Positions 49,016-57,704 of a stretch of DNA of 61,019 bases are shown piece by piece (position 1 is the first letter of the stretch; each line of letters begins with the position of its first letter). The notes under the pieces are model-generated. The model ran no database searches. It had not been told where the DNA came from and was given only the letters and a program-made list of their open reading frames with translations. The stretch is from Aequorivita sp. UBA3180 (lineage in GTDB: Bacteria > Bacteroidota > Bacteroidia > Flavobacteriales > Flavobacteriaceae), in assembly GCA_002364215.1 (NCBI GenBank), contig DEXQ01000012.1, forward strand, positions 1-61,019, in the 5' to 3' direction. The position numbers and the translations under genes were made by a program.

Positions 49016-50113
49016 CTATTTTTCGTTTTTTCTTGCATCAATTCTAGCTTGGGCTACGTTGAAGGCTGCTTGATGGGTTGTAATATTATCTGCATCAGCT
49101 TTTTTCAAAATTTCAAGCGTAGTGTTATAAATATTTTCGGTCTTGCGCATTATTTCCTTTCGGTCATAATTTTCTAATTCTGCATACACGTTTATAATTC
49201 CACCGGCGTTAATCAAGAAATCTGGTGCGTAAACTATTCCTCTTTCACGAAGCATTTTCCCGTGCTTTTGCTCTTCAGCCAATTGATTGTTTGCAGCACC
49301 TGCAATAATTTTTGTGTTTAATTGGTTTATGGTAAAATCATTAACAGTAGCTCCTAATGCACAAGGCGCATATATATCCATTTCTTCTGCATAAATGTTG
49401 TCACCACCATAAATATTCACGCTGTATTTATCGCGAACTTCTTCCAAACGATCTTGGTTAATATCGGCAATATATACTTTTGCACCCTCATTGCTCAAGT
49501 TTTCTACTAAAGCTTCACCTACGTTTCCGATTCCTTGAACATAAATAACTTTATCTTCCAGTAAATCACTTCCAAATTTATATTTTGCCGCAGCTTTCAT
49601 TCCCATAAAAACACCATAAGCAGTAACCGGTGAAGGGTTGCCCGCGCCGCCTTTTGATTCAGAAATTCCTGTAACGTAAGGGGTAACCGTGCGCACCAAA
49701 TCCATATCTGAAGTTGCCATTCCCACATCTTCGGCAGTAATGTATTTTCCGCCAAGAGAATGTACAAACTCACCAAACTTCAGCATTAATTCTGGAGTTT
49801 TTTGGGTTTTTGCATCACCTATCAAAACCGCTTTTCCGCCGCCAAGGTTTAAGCCCGTGATTGCACTTTTGTAGGTCATCCCGCGTGAAAGACGCAATAC
49901 GTCGTTCAAGGCTTCCCACTCGCTGGTATAGTTCCACATTCTGGTACCGCCCAAAGCGGGTCCCAAAACAGTGTTGTGAATACCAATTATTGCTTTTAAT
50001 CCAGTATCTTTGTCGTTGCAAAAAACGATTTGCTCGTGATTGTCGAAGGACATTTGCCCGAAAACCGGGTCAACTTTGTGAAGTTCGTTTGTTTTAATTA
50101 CTTCAGTTACCAT
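49016..50113 (-). CDS. Leu/Glu/Phe/Val-type amino-acid dehydrogenase
   Basis: NAD-dependent dehydrogenase that oxidatively deaminates a branched-chain amino acid, probably leucine. From the ATG at 50113 it has 365 residues. Substrate-domain signature: GPALGGTRMWNY...GMTYKSAITGLNLGGGKAVL, with the catalytic Lys in the last segment, and ITAEDVGMATSDMD. The Rossmann half has VIYVQGIGNVGEALVENLSNEGAKVYIADI, and CALGATVNDFTIN follows. An upstream ATG at 50137 is possible, as it lies downstream of the promoter, but adds eight unconserved residues. It suits leucine breakdown, as does the HMG-CoA lyase 6 kb away. Confidence 0.93.
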   Translation of the reverse strand: MVTEVIKTNELHKVDPVFGQMSFDNHEQIVFCNDKDTGLKAIIGIHNTVLGPALGGTRMWNYTSEWEALNDVLRLSRGMTYKSAITGLNLGGGKAVLIGDAKTQKTPELMLKFGEFVHSLGGKYITAEDVGMATSDMDLVRTVTPYVTGISESKGGAGNPSPVTAYGVFMGMKAAAKYKFGSDLLEDKVIYVQGIGNVGEALVENLSNEGAKVYIADINQDRLEEVRDKYSVNIYGGDNIYAEEMDIYAPCALGATVNDFTINQLNTKIIAGAANNQLAEEQKHGKMLRERGIVYAPDFLINAGGIINVYAELENYDRKEIMRKTENIYNTTLEILKKADADNITTHQAAFNVAQARIDARKNEK

Positions 50114-50154
50114 AGCTTTTTTAATTATTTTATTCATCCTTTAAAAAGGCGGTG

Positions 50155-50185
50155 CAAAAGTAGCTTATTGTTGTCAATTTCACAA
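50155..50185 (-). promoter_or_regulatory. Promoter of the leucine-type dehydrogenase gene
   Basis: On the minus strand TTG (plus-strand CAA 50183-50185), a 20-bp spacer and TACTTTTG (50155-50162), followed by CACCGCC: a full Bacteroidota promoter. Confidence 0.85.
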
Positions 50186-50245
50186 AGCAATGGTTGTTAA
50201 TTTAAGAATTTTAAAAAAGTTAGCGTGCAGCTAACTGAAGCATAA

Positions 50246-52003
50246 ATGAAAGAATTAAAGTATCTCAACAAATATTTTCTAAAATATAAAGGGCGGCTGC
50301 TATTAGGTGTGTTCATCACTATTATTGCAACCGTTTTTAAGCTCGTTGTTCCAATGAAAGTGGGCGATTCGTTAACGGCTGTAAAGCAATATATAAACGG
50401 TGAAATTACGGATATTAGCACTGTAGAACACGAATTGCTTATTAATATTCTATTGCTTTTAGGCGCTGCGCTATTGTCTGCACTCTTTACTTTTATGATG
50501 CGGCAGACCTTTATTGTAGTTTCCCGGTATGTGGAATACGATTTGAAGAACGAAATTTTTCAACATTACGAAAAACTCTCACTTGGTTTCTACAAACAGA
50601 ACCGTACTGGCGATTTGATGAACCGCATCAGCGAGGACGTCTCCAAAGTACGTATGTACGTTGGCCCCGCCCTTATGTACAGTATCACAACATTAACATT
50701 GTTTGTGGTTGTTATAAGCTATATGTTTTATCAAGCACCCATCTTAACTATATATGCAATTGCACCATTACCTATTCTTTCCATTGCAATTTATAGATTG
50801 AGTGTGCTTATTAACCAACGCACAACCATTGTACAGCAGTATCTTTCAAAACTCACCACCTTTACACAGGAAAGCTTTAGCGGCATTGCTGTAATAAAAG
50901 CTTACGGAATTGAGCCGCGCACCAACGCCAATTTTGAAGAACTTGCCGAAGGCAGTAAAGTAAAGAACATAGACCTGGCAAAGGTGCAGGCTTTGTTTTT
51001 TCCGTTGATGATTTTACTGATTGGCATAAGCAATATCTTGGTAATTTATATAGGTGGAACTCGGTATATAAACGGTCAGATTGCGGAATTTGGAACCATT
51101 GTAGAATTTTTAATCTATGTGAATATGCTCACTTGGCCCGTGGCCGTTGTGGGTTGGGTAACTTCCATGGTGCAGCAGGCAGAAGCTTCACAAAAACGAA
51201 TCAATGAATTTTTGGAGACCGAACCTTCCATTGAAAATTTGGTTGCAGAAAGCACTCCCGTGGAAGGAAATATTGAATTCAACCATTTGTCGTTTACATA
51301 TCCCGATACAGGAATCACCGCTTTAAAAGATGTATCTTTTGCGGTAAAACCCGGTGAAACACTTGCGATAGTTGGAAATACAGGCTCCGGTAAATCTACC
51401 ATTCTTGAATTGATTGGCAGACTTTACGATGTGGAAGAAGGAATGCTGAAAATTGATGATACGTCAATCCGCAAATTAAATTTGGAAGATCTGCGGGATA
51501 GCATCGGTTACGTTCCCCAAGATGCATTTCTCTTTAGTGATACACTTCGCAATAATATCCGTTTTGGTAAAGAAAATGCTTCCGAAGAAGAAGTAGTTGA
51601 AGCCGCAAAAAATGCCGCAGTGCACAAAAACATCATTGGTTTTACAAAAGGCTATGACACTGTTTTGGGCGAGCGCGGAATTACTTTGAGCGGCGGGCAA
51701 AAACAACGTGTTTCCATTGCTCGGGCCATTATTAAAGATCCGCAAATACTTCTTTTTGATGATTGCCTTTCTGCGGTAGATACCGAAACTGAAGAGCAAA
51801 TACTTCAAAACCTGCATAAAATTTCAAAACATAAAACCACTATTATTGTGAGTCATAGAATTTCATCGGCTAAAAATGCAGATAAAATTATTGTTCTGGA
51901 TGACGGAAAAATCATACAGCAAGGCACACACAGCAAATTGGTAAACAGCGAGGGCTATTACAAGGAACTTTACGCAAAACAACTTTTAGAAAAAGAAATG
52001 TAA
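50246..52003 (+). CDS. ABC-type exporter, fused permease and ATPase
   Basis: A 585-residue half-transporter. Six membrane helices fill residues 1-310 (GRLLLGVFITIIATVFKLVV, LLINILLLLGAALLSALFTFMM, and so on). The nucleotide-binding domain follows with Walker A VGNTGSGKSTILELIG, Q-loop GYVPQDAFLFSDT, signature LSGGQKQRVSIARA, Walker B ILLFDDCLSAVD and the H-loop SHRISSA. It works as a homodimer or with another half; the layout is MsbA/multidrug-like, but the substrate is unknown. Divergent from the dehydrogenase gene. Confidence 0.93.
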   Translation: MKELKYLNKYFLKYKGRLLLGVFITIIATVFKLVVPMKVGDSLTAVKQYINGEITDISTVEHELLINILLLLGAALLSALFTFMMRQTFIVVSRYVEYDLKNEIFQHYEKLSLGFYKQNRTGDLMNRISEDVSKVRMYVGPALMYSITTLTLFVVVISYMFYQAPILTIYAIAPLPILSIAIYRLSVLINQRTTIVQQYLSKLTTFTQESFSGIAVIKAYGIEPRTNANFEELAEGSKVKNIDLAKVQALFFPLMILLIGISNILVIYIGGTRYINGQIAEFGTIVEFLIYVNMLTWPVAVVGWVTSMVQQAEASQKRINEFLETEPSIENLVAESTPVEGNIEFNHLSFTYPDTGITALKDVSFAVKPGETLAIVGNTGSGKSTILELIGRLYDVEEGMLKIDDTSIRKLNLEDLRDSIGYVPQDAFLFSDTLRNNIRFGKENASEEEVVEAAKNAAVHKNIIGFTKGYDTVLGERGITLSGGQKQRVSIARAIIKDPQILLFDDCLSAVDTETEEQILQNLHKISKHKTTIIVSHRISSAKNADKIIVLDDGKIIQQGTHSKLVNSEGYYKELYAKQLLEKEM

Positions 52004-52068
52004 ATTTTACTTTGGCTGATTTGGATTTTTTTTGGATTTTTGGCAAACGTTAGTAAAAAACAGAAATT

Positions 52069-52464
52069 ATGAGTGACCACTATACGATGGAGCAAGAAGA
52101 GATTTTTTCAAAAGTAATGCGCGCCGGAAGACGCACCTATTTTTTTGACGTAAGGTCCACAAAAGCAGGAGATTTTTACCTTACCATTACTGAAAGCAAA
52201 AAATTTACAAATGACGATGGTTCCTACCATTATAAAAAGCACAAAATCTATCTTTACAAAGAAGATTTCAACGAGTTTAAAGATAACCTTGAAGAAATGA
52301 TAAATTATGTAATTGATGAAAAAGGTGAAGAAGTAATAAGCGAACGTCATCAAAAAGATTATAAAAAAGAGACCGATGAAGTTCCCGTTGCTGCTGAAAA
52401 CACTTCAGAAAATGGACAAACGGATACCAGTAACTTTACCGATGTTGAATTTGATGACATATAA
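52069..52464 (+). CDS. DUF3276 protein (PUR-domain)
   Basis: A 131-residue protein of the bacterial PUR-alpha-like family: MEQEEIFSKVMRAGRRTYFFDVRSTKAGDFYLTITESKK and KHKIYLYKEDFNEFKDNLEEMINYVI. PUR repeats bind single-stranded nucleic acid; in spirochaetes a related protein does so. The C-terminus is acidic and disordered. It lies 65 bp after the ABC exporter and is followed by a strong terminator. Its role in flavobacteria is unknown. Confidence 0.87.
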   Translation: MSDHYTMEQEEIFSKVMRAGRRTYFFDVRSTKAGDFYLTITESKKFTNDDGSYHYKKHKIYLYKEDFNEFKDNLEEMINYVIDEKGEEVISERHQKDYKKETDEVPVAAENTSENGQTDTSNFTDVEFDDI

Positions 52465-52487
52465 TTGTCAGATTATTTAAAAAACAG

Positions 52488-52521
52488 AACCGGCACGGCC
52501 AAAACCGCTGCCGGTTTTTTA
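52488..52521 (+). terminator. Terminator of the DUF3276 gene
   Basis: AACCGGCA (52488-52495) and TGCCGGTT (52509-52516) pair and are followed by a T run. Confidence 0.9.
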
Positions 52522-52593
52522 TTTCTAAAAACAACGAAAGCTCAAATACTTTTCCTTATTTTTCACTTTTAAAACAATTTTCCAAACCCTTTT

Positions 52594-54207
52594 ATGGTAA
52601 AAAAGCTGTACCAACCCTATAAACCAAATCTGGATTTTTCAGGGTTGGATCACATTGTAATTGGAAGTGGAATGGGCGGGCTCACCGCTGCGACCTGGCT
52701 TGCAAAAGCCGGTAAAAAAGTCGCGATTTTTGAACGTCACTACGTGCCCGGTGGTTTTACACATAGCTTTAAACGTAAGGATGGATTTCAATGGGACGTG
52801 GGCGTTCATTATGTGGGGAATATGGCGAAAGATTCTTCGCTTCGAGGTTTTTTCGATTTTTTGACAGATGGTAAACTGGAGTGGGAATCCATGGGCGAAG
52901 TTTACGATGTTGCACATATTGACGGCACAGAATATAAATTTAAAGCTGGGAAAGAAAACTTCAGAAAACAACTTAAAAGCTATTTTCCCGACGAAGAAAA
53001 AGCGATTAACACCTACTTGAAGCTCATTGCAAAAACCAACAAACGCGCCAGTGCTTTTTTCTTTGAAAAAATTTTTGAGCCTTGGCTCAGTAAATCTGTT
53101 GGATGGATTTTCAGAAAACGATATTCCAAATTTTCACAAAAAACCACTGGGGAAGTTTTAAATAAAATTACTAAAAACGAACGATTGATTGCCGTGCTTT
53201 GTGCACAATGTGGCAATTACGGCCTTTCACCAAAAAACAGTAGCTTCGGGGCACACGCAATGGTAATCGGGCATTTTTTGGAAGGTGGCTACTACCCTAT
53301 TGGTGGCGCAGACCAGATTTGCGAAAAAACTCTCGAAGTATTTACAGCAAACGGCGGAAAGATTTTTATAAATGCTGATGTAACTAAAATCGTAACTGAA
53401 AACAATCGTGTTCAAGGAATTAACCTTGGCGAAAAATTCATTCCGTGCAAAAGCGTGATAAGCAACATTGGAGTGAACAATACCTTTAAATATCTGCTTT
53501 CGGAAAAAGATCGAAAAAAGTGCAATTTCAGTTTAAAAAGTGTGCAGCCCGCCAGTGCACATATTTGTTTGTATCTCGGCTTGAACAAATCCAGCGAAGC
53601 TCTAAATCTTCCGAAGCACAATCTATGGTATTACAAACACGAAGGCATTGATAAAATATTTGACGAAGCCACTTTGGAAAACGCTCCCGAAAATTTTGCA
53701 TATATCTCCTTCCCTTCCGCAAAAGATCCAAACTGGGAAACCAAAAATCCGGGTACGGCAACCATTCAGGCTATTTCAGTGGGAAATATGGATTGGTTTG
53801 AAGAATTTAAAGATTCAAATTGGATGAAACGTGGCGAGAAATATCTTCAACTAAAAAAGAGTTTTGAAGCTGAAATGCTAAAAGTTCTCTACAAATTTTT
53901 TCCGCAGATTGAAGGAACCATTGTTACTTCCGAGGTTTCAACCCCGCTTTCCACAGAAAATTTCACAAATTATAAAAGTGGTGAAATCTACGGTTTGGCA
54001 CATTCGCCAGAACGTTTCACCCTTCCTTTTTTACGCCCGAAAACAAAAATAAAAGGTTTGTTTTTAGCTGGACAGGATATTACTTTGGTTGGTGTGGCAG
54101 GCGCCATGCTTTCAGGTTTGCTTTGTGCCACGGCCATTTTGAAATTCAATTCTTGGAAAATTTTTAGGGAAGTGAAGAGATCAAAAAATTCAGAATTTGG
54201 GTTTTGA
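52594..54207 (+). CDS. FAD-dependent carotenoid isomerase/desaturase-like oxidoreductase
   Basis: A 537-residue member of the CrtISO/RetSat branch of the phytoene desaturase superfamily. The N-terminal FAD fold is IVIGSGMGGLTAATWLAKAGKKVAIFERHYVPGG; then GFQWDVGVHYVG, the GGYYPIGGADQICEKTL segment, and C-terminal LFLAGQDITLVGVAGAMLSGLLCA. It may isomerise carotenes or saturate a double bond in an isoprenoid; the substrate is not determined. It is far (31 kb) from crtI and has no TGTTTA operator. Its stop is immediately followed by a heptanucleotide repeat array. Confidence 0.87.
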   Translation: MVKKLYQPYKPNLDFSGLDHIVIGSGMGGLTAATWLAKAGKKVAIFERHYVPGGFTHSFKRKDGFQWDVGVHYVGNMAKDSSLRGFFDFLTDGKLEWESMGEVYDVAHIDGTEYKFKAGKENFRKQLKSYFPDEEKAINTYLKLIAKTNKRASAFFFEKIFEPWLSKSVGWIFRKRYSKFSQKTTGEVLNKITKNERLIAVLCAQCGNYGLSPKNSSFGAHAMVIGHFLEGGYYPIGGADQICEKTLEVFTANGGKIFINADVTKIVTENNRVQGINLGEKFIPCKSVISNIGVNNTFKYLLSEKDRKKCNFSLKSVQPASAHICLYLGLNKSSEALNLPKHNLWYYKHEGIDKIFDEATLENAPENFAYISFPSAKDPNWETKNPGTATIQAISVGNMDWFEEFKDSNWMKRGEKYLQLKKSFEAEMLKVLYKFFPQIEGTIVTSEVSTPLSTENFTNYKSGEIYGLAHSPERFTLPFLRPKTKIKGLFLAGQDITLVGVAGAMLSGLLCATAILKFNSWKIFREVKRSKNSEFGF

Positions 54208-54208
54208 G

Positions 54209-54243
54209 ATTTGGGATTTGGAATTTGGAATTTGGGATTTGGG
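54209..54243. repeat. Heptad tandem repeat (five units of ATTTGGG/A)
   Basis: Five exact 7-bp units, ATTTGGG-ATTTGGA-ATTTGGA-ATTTGGG-ATTTGGG, begin one base after the desaturase stop (TGA, 54205-54207). Degenerate units precede it inside the end of the gene (encoding SEFGF). Confidence 0.9.
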
Positions 54244-54271
54244 ATTTTAAAAATTTCCATTTTAGCCTTAA

Positions 54272-54304
54272 GTCTTGTATCTTTCAGCGAAGCGGTCTTT
54301 GGTC
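54272..54304 (+). repeat. Dispersed GTCTTA-type repeat, copy 2
   Basis: GTCTTGTATCTTTCAGCGAA followed by GCGGTCTTTGGTC. Related to the minus-strand copy at 44526-44558. It sits just upstream of the SulP promoter. Confidence 0.5.
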
Positions 54305-54318
54305 TATTTTCAAAACCT

Positions 54319-54326
54319 TATATTTG
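54319..54326 (+). promoter_or_regulatory. -7 promoter element of the SulP gene
   Basis: TATATTTG, full match, followed by CCGCC, 19 bp before the ATG. A TTG lies 17 bp upstream (54299-54301), slightly close. Confidence 0.6.
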
Positions 54327-54345
54327 CCGCCTTTAAAAAACCAAA

Positions 54346-55965
54346 ATGCTAGCAAAATATCTATTATCTTTTACCCAAAACCCAAAAAACGATATTCTTT
54401 CAGGACTCACCGTAGCTTTAGCTTTGGTGCCAGAAGCCGTTGCCTTCGCTTTTGTTGCAGGCATTGACCCTTTGGTTGGTTTGTACGGAGCCTTTATAAT
54501 GGGGGTTGTTACCGCCCTTTTCGGTGGCCGTCCTGGAATGATTTCTGGCGCAACGGGCGCAATGGCCGTGGTGATGGTCCATTTAATTCAAAAAGGGAAT
54601 GAGGTTGGATTGACTTTGGTTGATCCAGTTCAAAATCTCGGGCTGCAATGGCTTTTTATTACACTTTTATTTGTGGGTGCTATTCAGATTCTTGCAGGGG
54701 TTTTCAAATTGGGAAAATTTGTTAGACTTATTCCACACCCAGTAATGATGGGCTTTGTGAACGGTTTGGCAATCGTGATTTTTCTTTCGCAATTAGGTCT
54801 TTTTAAAGAAAGTCGCGGCACGGTTCCACAATGGTTAACCGGCCCAGATTTATGGGTTATGTTGGTATTGGTTGGATTGACAATGGGAATTATGTTCGGC
54901 TTGCCAAAGCTTACCAAAAAACTTCCCGCAGCATTGATAGCAATTATTGTTGTGGCTTGCATAACAATTTTCGGAGGTATTGATGTGAGCACCGTTGGTT
55001 CATTTATTCGTGACGGTGGCGGAAGTGGATTAAAAGGTTCACTTCCACATTTTCAAACACAGATTTTCGGCTTTTTAGAAACAATTAACGGCCATTGGGA
55101 CTTAATACTTTCCACAGCATTTTTACTGGCTGCCGTTGGTTTAATTGAATCTTTAATGACCTTAAACTTAATAGACGAAATGACCGAAACCCGCGGAAGC
55201 GGAAACCGTGAATGTGTTGCCCAAGGTGGTGCAAATATTTTGAATGGGTTTTTCGGCGGAATGGGCGGTTGTGCAATGATCGGGCAATCCATTATCAACG
55301 TAAGTTCGGGCGGACGCGGCAGACTTTCGGGTGCTACGGCGGCAATTGCATTATTGTGTTTCGTACTTTTTGGCGCGCCTTTAATTGAACAGATCCCCAT
55401 CGCAGCTTTGGTGGGAGTAATGTTTATGGTGGTTATCGGCACCTTTGCGTGGAGCAGTTTTAGGATTCTTAATAAAATTCCAGTGGCAGACGCCATTGTT
55501 TTAATTACCGTTTCCGCAGTTACCGTTTGGCAGGATTTGGCTATTGCGGTGCTTGTGGGTGTAATTATGAGTGCGCTTGTTTTTGCTTGGAAAAGTGCCA
55601 CTATGATACGTGCCCGAAAACGAATTAAAGATGACGGAACGAAAGTTTATGAAATTTGGGGACCTTTATTTTTTGGTTCAACCACTGCTTTTAATAGTAA
55701 GTTTGACGCTTCAAATGATCCGGATTCAATAGAAATTGATTTTATCGAATCTAAAATTTCGGACCATTCCGGAGTTGAAGCTGTTAGGAATATTGCAAAT
55801 AAATATCTCGACAGTGGAAAGCAAGTGAAACTTACACACCTCAGCCCAGACTGCAAAGCCCTTCTTTTAAAATGGAATCCTGAGTTTGAAACTATTATTG
55901 AAGATTCTGTTGAAGATCCGCGTTATTATGTGGTTACTGATACTTTGGATGCGGATGTTTCTTAA
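54346..55965 (+). CDS. SulP-family inorganic anion transporter
   Basis: A 539-residue inner-membrane transporter (SLC26/SulP) with about 14 helical segments. The conserved start is DILSGLTVALALVPEAVAFAFVAGIDPLVGLYGAF, and GMISGATGAMAVV follows; QGGANILNGFFGGMGGCAMIGQSIINVSSGGRGRLSGATA is the SulP core. A cytoplasmic STAS domain is at the C-terminus (about 425-530). Substrates in the family include sulfate, bicarbonate and chloride; none can be chosen here. Single gene, convergent with the lipoprotein gene. Confidence 0.93.
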   Translation: MLAKYLLSFTQNPKNDILSGLTVALALVPEAVAFAFVAGIDPLVGLYGAFIMGVVTALFGGRPGMISGATGAMAVVMVHLIQKGNEVGLTLVDPVQNLGLQWLFITLLFVGAIQILAGVFKLGKFVRLIPHPVMMGFVNGLAIVIFLSQLGLFKESRGTVPQWLTGPDLWVMLVLVGLTMGIMFGLPKLTKKLPAALIAIIVVACITIFGGIDVSTVGSFIRDGGGSGLKGSLPHFQTQIFGFLETINGHWDLILSTAFLLAAVGLIESLMTLNLIDEMTETRGSGNRECVAQGGANILNGFFGGMGGCAMIGQSIINVSSGGRGRLSGATAAIALLCFVLFGAPLIEQIPIAALVGVMFMVVIGTFAWSSFRILNKIPVADAIVLITVSAVTVWQDLAIAVLVGVIMSALVFAWKSATMIRARKRIKDDGTKVYEIWGPLFFGSTTAFNSKFDASNDPDSIEIDFIESKISDHSGVEAVRNIANKYLDSGKQVKLTHLSPDCKALLLKWNPEFETIIEDSVEDPRYYVVTDTLDADVS

Positions 55966-56475
55966 TTAGTTCTTACGGGAAAAAGAGAAATCAACTTTTT
56001 TGGCTTCACCATTTAGCGTTCCTTCAATCCAAGCGTGGAGTGAATCTTTGGCAGGATTTGAATAAGTAATGCGTTGTGGAAAATCGTGGTTTTTATTTTC
56101 AAAAGTAAACTGTCCATTTTCCGAAGGAATCAGTTTAAAAGTTACGGGGTTTTCTTGCTCAGGTTTGGCAGTTGCAACCGTCAATAACAAACTATCTGCC
56201 TTTTGTTCCAAAGCCATCGTTTCAGCAAAAACAGTTTCTTTTCCAACTTGCGTAAAACTGAAAGCAGTAAAACTGCTTGGACTTTCTTGCGACCAAGTTT
56301 CTTGTGAAAACTCTTTGCCATTTTGATTTATCCAAGTTCCCAAAATCCACTGAAGTTGGTCTATTTTTTCAAATTTTTCAGAGGTAATTTCAGTTTTCGG
56401 TTTTTCTGCATCCGAATTGTTTCTACAGGAGTTGAGTAATAGCGGAAACACTAAAAACAACAAATACTTTTTCAT
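55966..56475 (-). CDS. Small lipoprotein (DUF6265-like)
   Basis: A 169-residue lipoprotein (LLFLVFPLLLNSC). The mature part contains QLQWILGTWINQNGKEFSQETW and NKNHDFPQRITYSN, typical of a small beta-barrel family of unknown function sometimes listed as DUF6265. Its stop directly abuts the SulP stop. Confidence 0.78.
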   Translation of the reverse strand: MKKYLLFLVFPLLLNSCRNNSDAEKPKTEITSEKFEKIDQLQWILGTWINQNGKEFSQETWSQESPSSFTAFSFTQVGKETVFAETMALEQKADSLLLTVATAKPEQENPVTFKLIPSENGQFTFENKNHDFPQRITYSNPAKDSLHAWIEGTLNGEAKKVDFSFSRKN

Positions 56476-56519
56476 AAGTTTAGGTTTTGTTCGGTGAAGG
56501 TATCAAAAAAAGTTTTTAG

Positions 56520-56858
56520 CTATAGTATTCTTAATCCGTTCTGAACTTCTTTTCCGGGCTCTAGTAAAGTAACATTTTTCCCTTCCACAGCGCCCAAAAC
56601 AAGGCATTCACTCATAAAATTGGCGATTTGTTTCTTCGGAAAATTCACAACGGCAACTACTTGTTTCCCTACCAATTCCTCTTTTGAATAAAGCGAAGTA
56701 ATCTGTGCCGATGTTTTCCGCTGCCCTATTTCGTTTCCAAAATCTACTAAAAGTTGATACGAAGGATTTCGTGCTTCGGGAAAATCATTTACTTCAATTA
56801 TGGTTCCCACGCGCATTTCGACCTTTTCAAAATCGGCCCACGAAAGATTATTCGTCAT
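56520..56858 (-). CDS. CsaA-like tRNA-binding-domain protein
   Basis: A 112-residue protein consisting of one tRNA-binding OB-fold: WADFEKVEMRVGTIIEVNDFPEARNPSYQLLVDFG, KTSAQITSLYSKEELVGKQVVAVVNFP and the end LEPGKEVQNGLRIL. CsaA homologues have chaperone-like or tRNA-binding activity. Its start overlaps the next gene's stop by 11 bp, so it is coupled to the small gene upstream. Confidence 0.9.
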   Translation of the reverse strand: MTNNLSWADFEKVEMRVGTIIEVNDFPEARNPSYQLLVDFGNEIGQRKTSAQITSLYSKEELVGKQVVAVVNFPKKQIANFMSECLVLGAVEGKNVTLLEPGKEVQNGLRIL

Positions 56859-57159
56859 GGTGAATGGTAAGTTTTTTAATCATTTCTGGAGAAATTTCGC
56901 CTTGATCTGCGCCGTAAACATCAACAAGCAAACCTTTCTTGCCATCGTGGGTTTCAATCAAATAAAGAATAGTGTTGTCGCCCGGATTGGTCATTCCTTC
57001 AAAGCGATAGAATTTCACAACGTCCAATTCGCCAGCCTTCCACTGCATTTTAAGATTTTTGGACTCTATGCCTTCGCCCACAAGGTTGAAATCTTCGGTA
57101 AAGCCGTGGTTTTGTAAATCTTCAATAGCCACGGATAATGATGAATATGAGTTTTTCAT
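56848..57159 (-). CDS. Small conserved protein of unknown function
   Basis: A 103-residue cytoplasmic protein (MKNSYSSLSVAIEDLQNHGF...KNLKMQWKAGELDVVKFYRFEG...LLVDVYGADQGEISPEMIKK). I recall homologues being labelled phosphoribosylpyrophosphate synthetase, which is unlikely: it is far too short and lacks a PRPP motif. Coupled to the CsaA-like gene by an 11-bp overlap. Confidence 0.7.
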   Translation of the reverse strand: MKNSYSSLSVAIEDLQNHGFTEDFNLVGEGIESKNLKMQWKAGELDVVKFYRFEGMTNPGDNTILYLIETHDGKKGLLVDVYGADQGEISPEMIKKLTIHHDE

Positions 57160-57704
57160 CTGTATAAAATATTTGGGAAAAAAGAAGATGGAATGCCCAA
57201 ATTCACATCATCCTTTTGTTTATAAATCGTTAATGGGCATTTCATAATAATTGTTTTAATTTTTTAAAGTTAATGGAGATAGTGCGCAACGGCAAACATT
57301 TATAAAATCTTTAACCTGACGAACACGATAGGCACTCCTCCATTTTACTTGCTTTTTAGTTTAGAATGTTGTATATTTATTTTTATTTTTTTTTGTAAAA
57401 ACTCGTCGATCTTCACCTTTTATTTCTATTGATTTATTTGAAATTAAAGTCTTCCATATTTCTCTTTAACTCAACTTTATTTAAAATTGTCCTGATGTGA
57501 ACCCAGACCTGACCTAGACTTCACTTGGACCTAACCTGGACTTAACTTGGACCTCACTTGCCATAAACATTCATTAAAGCCAAATTTAGCATTCAGTACT
57601 TAAGACTTTCAATTGTCTAAATATGTATCAAAATGCGTGCTCCATAAAAGTTGAAAAATCGTAACTTTAAACCAAAGTTTACAACCAATACTGAAAAGAA
57701 TACC
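57160..57704. other. 545-bp intergenic region
   Basis: No credible gene. It contains a loose inverted repeat AATGCCCA/TGGGCATT (57192-57199, 57234-57241), a T-rich tract near 57370-57395 and the 11-bp tandem array at 57507-57561. The frame from 57651 into the redoxin is treated as leader. Confidence 0.6.
57507..57561. repeat. Tandem repeat of five 11-bp units
   Basis: Five contiguous units: ACCTGACCTAG, ACTTCACTTGG, ACCTAACCTGG, ACTTAACTTGG, ACCTCACTTGC. The first four alternate ACCT- and ACTT-based forms, hinting at a 22-bp higher-order unit. Consensus ACYTNACYTGG. It is not coding. Confidence 0.92.

Noticed and set aside
53988..54260. 90-residue minus-strand frame with PNPKFQIPNPKSQ repeats
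   Set aside because: The repetitive peptide is only the translation of the heptad DNA repeat opposite the desaturase end.
57651..57704. Longer N-terminus of the redoxin
   Set aside because: Opens with a lysine/asparagine-rich unconserved stretch; MARTESKMLPLGTKAPDF matches the normal start of the family.
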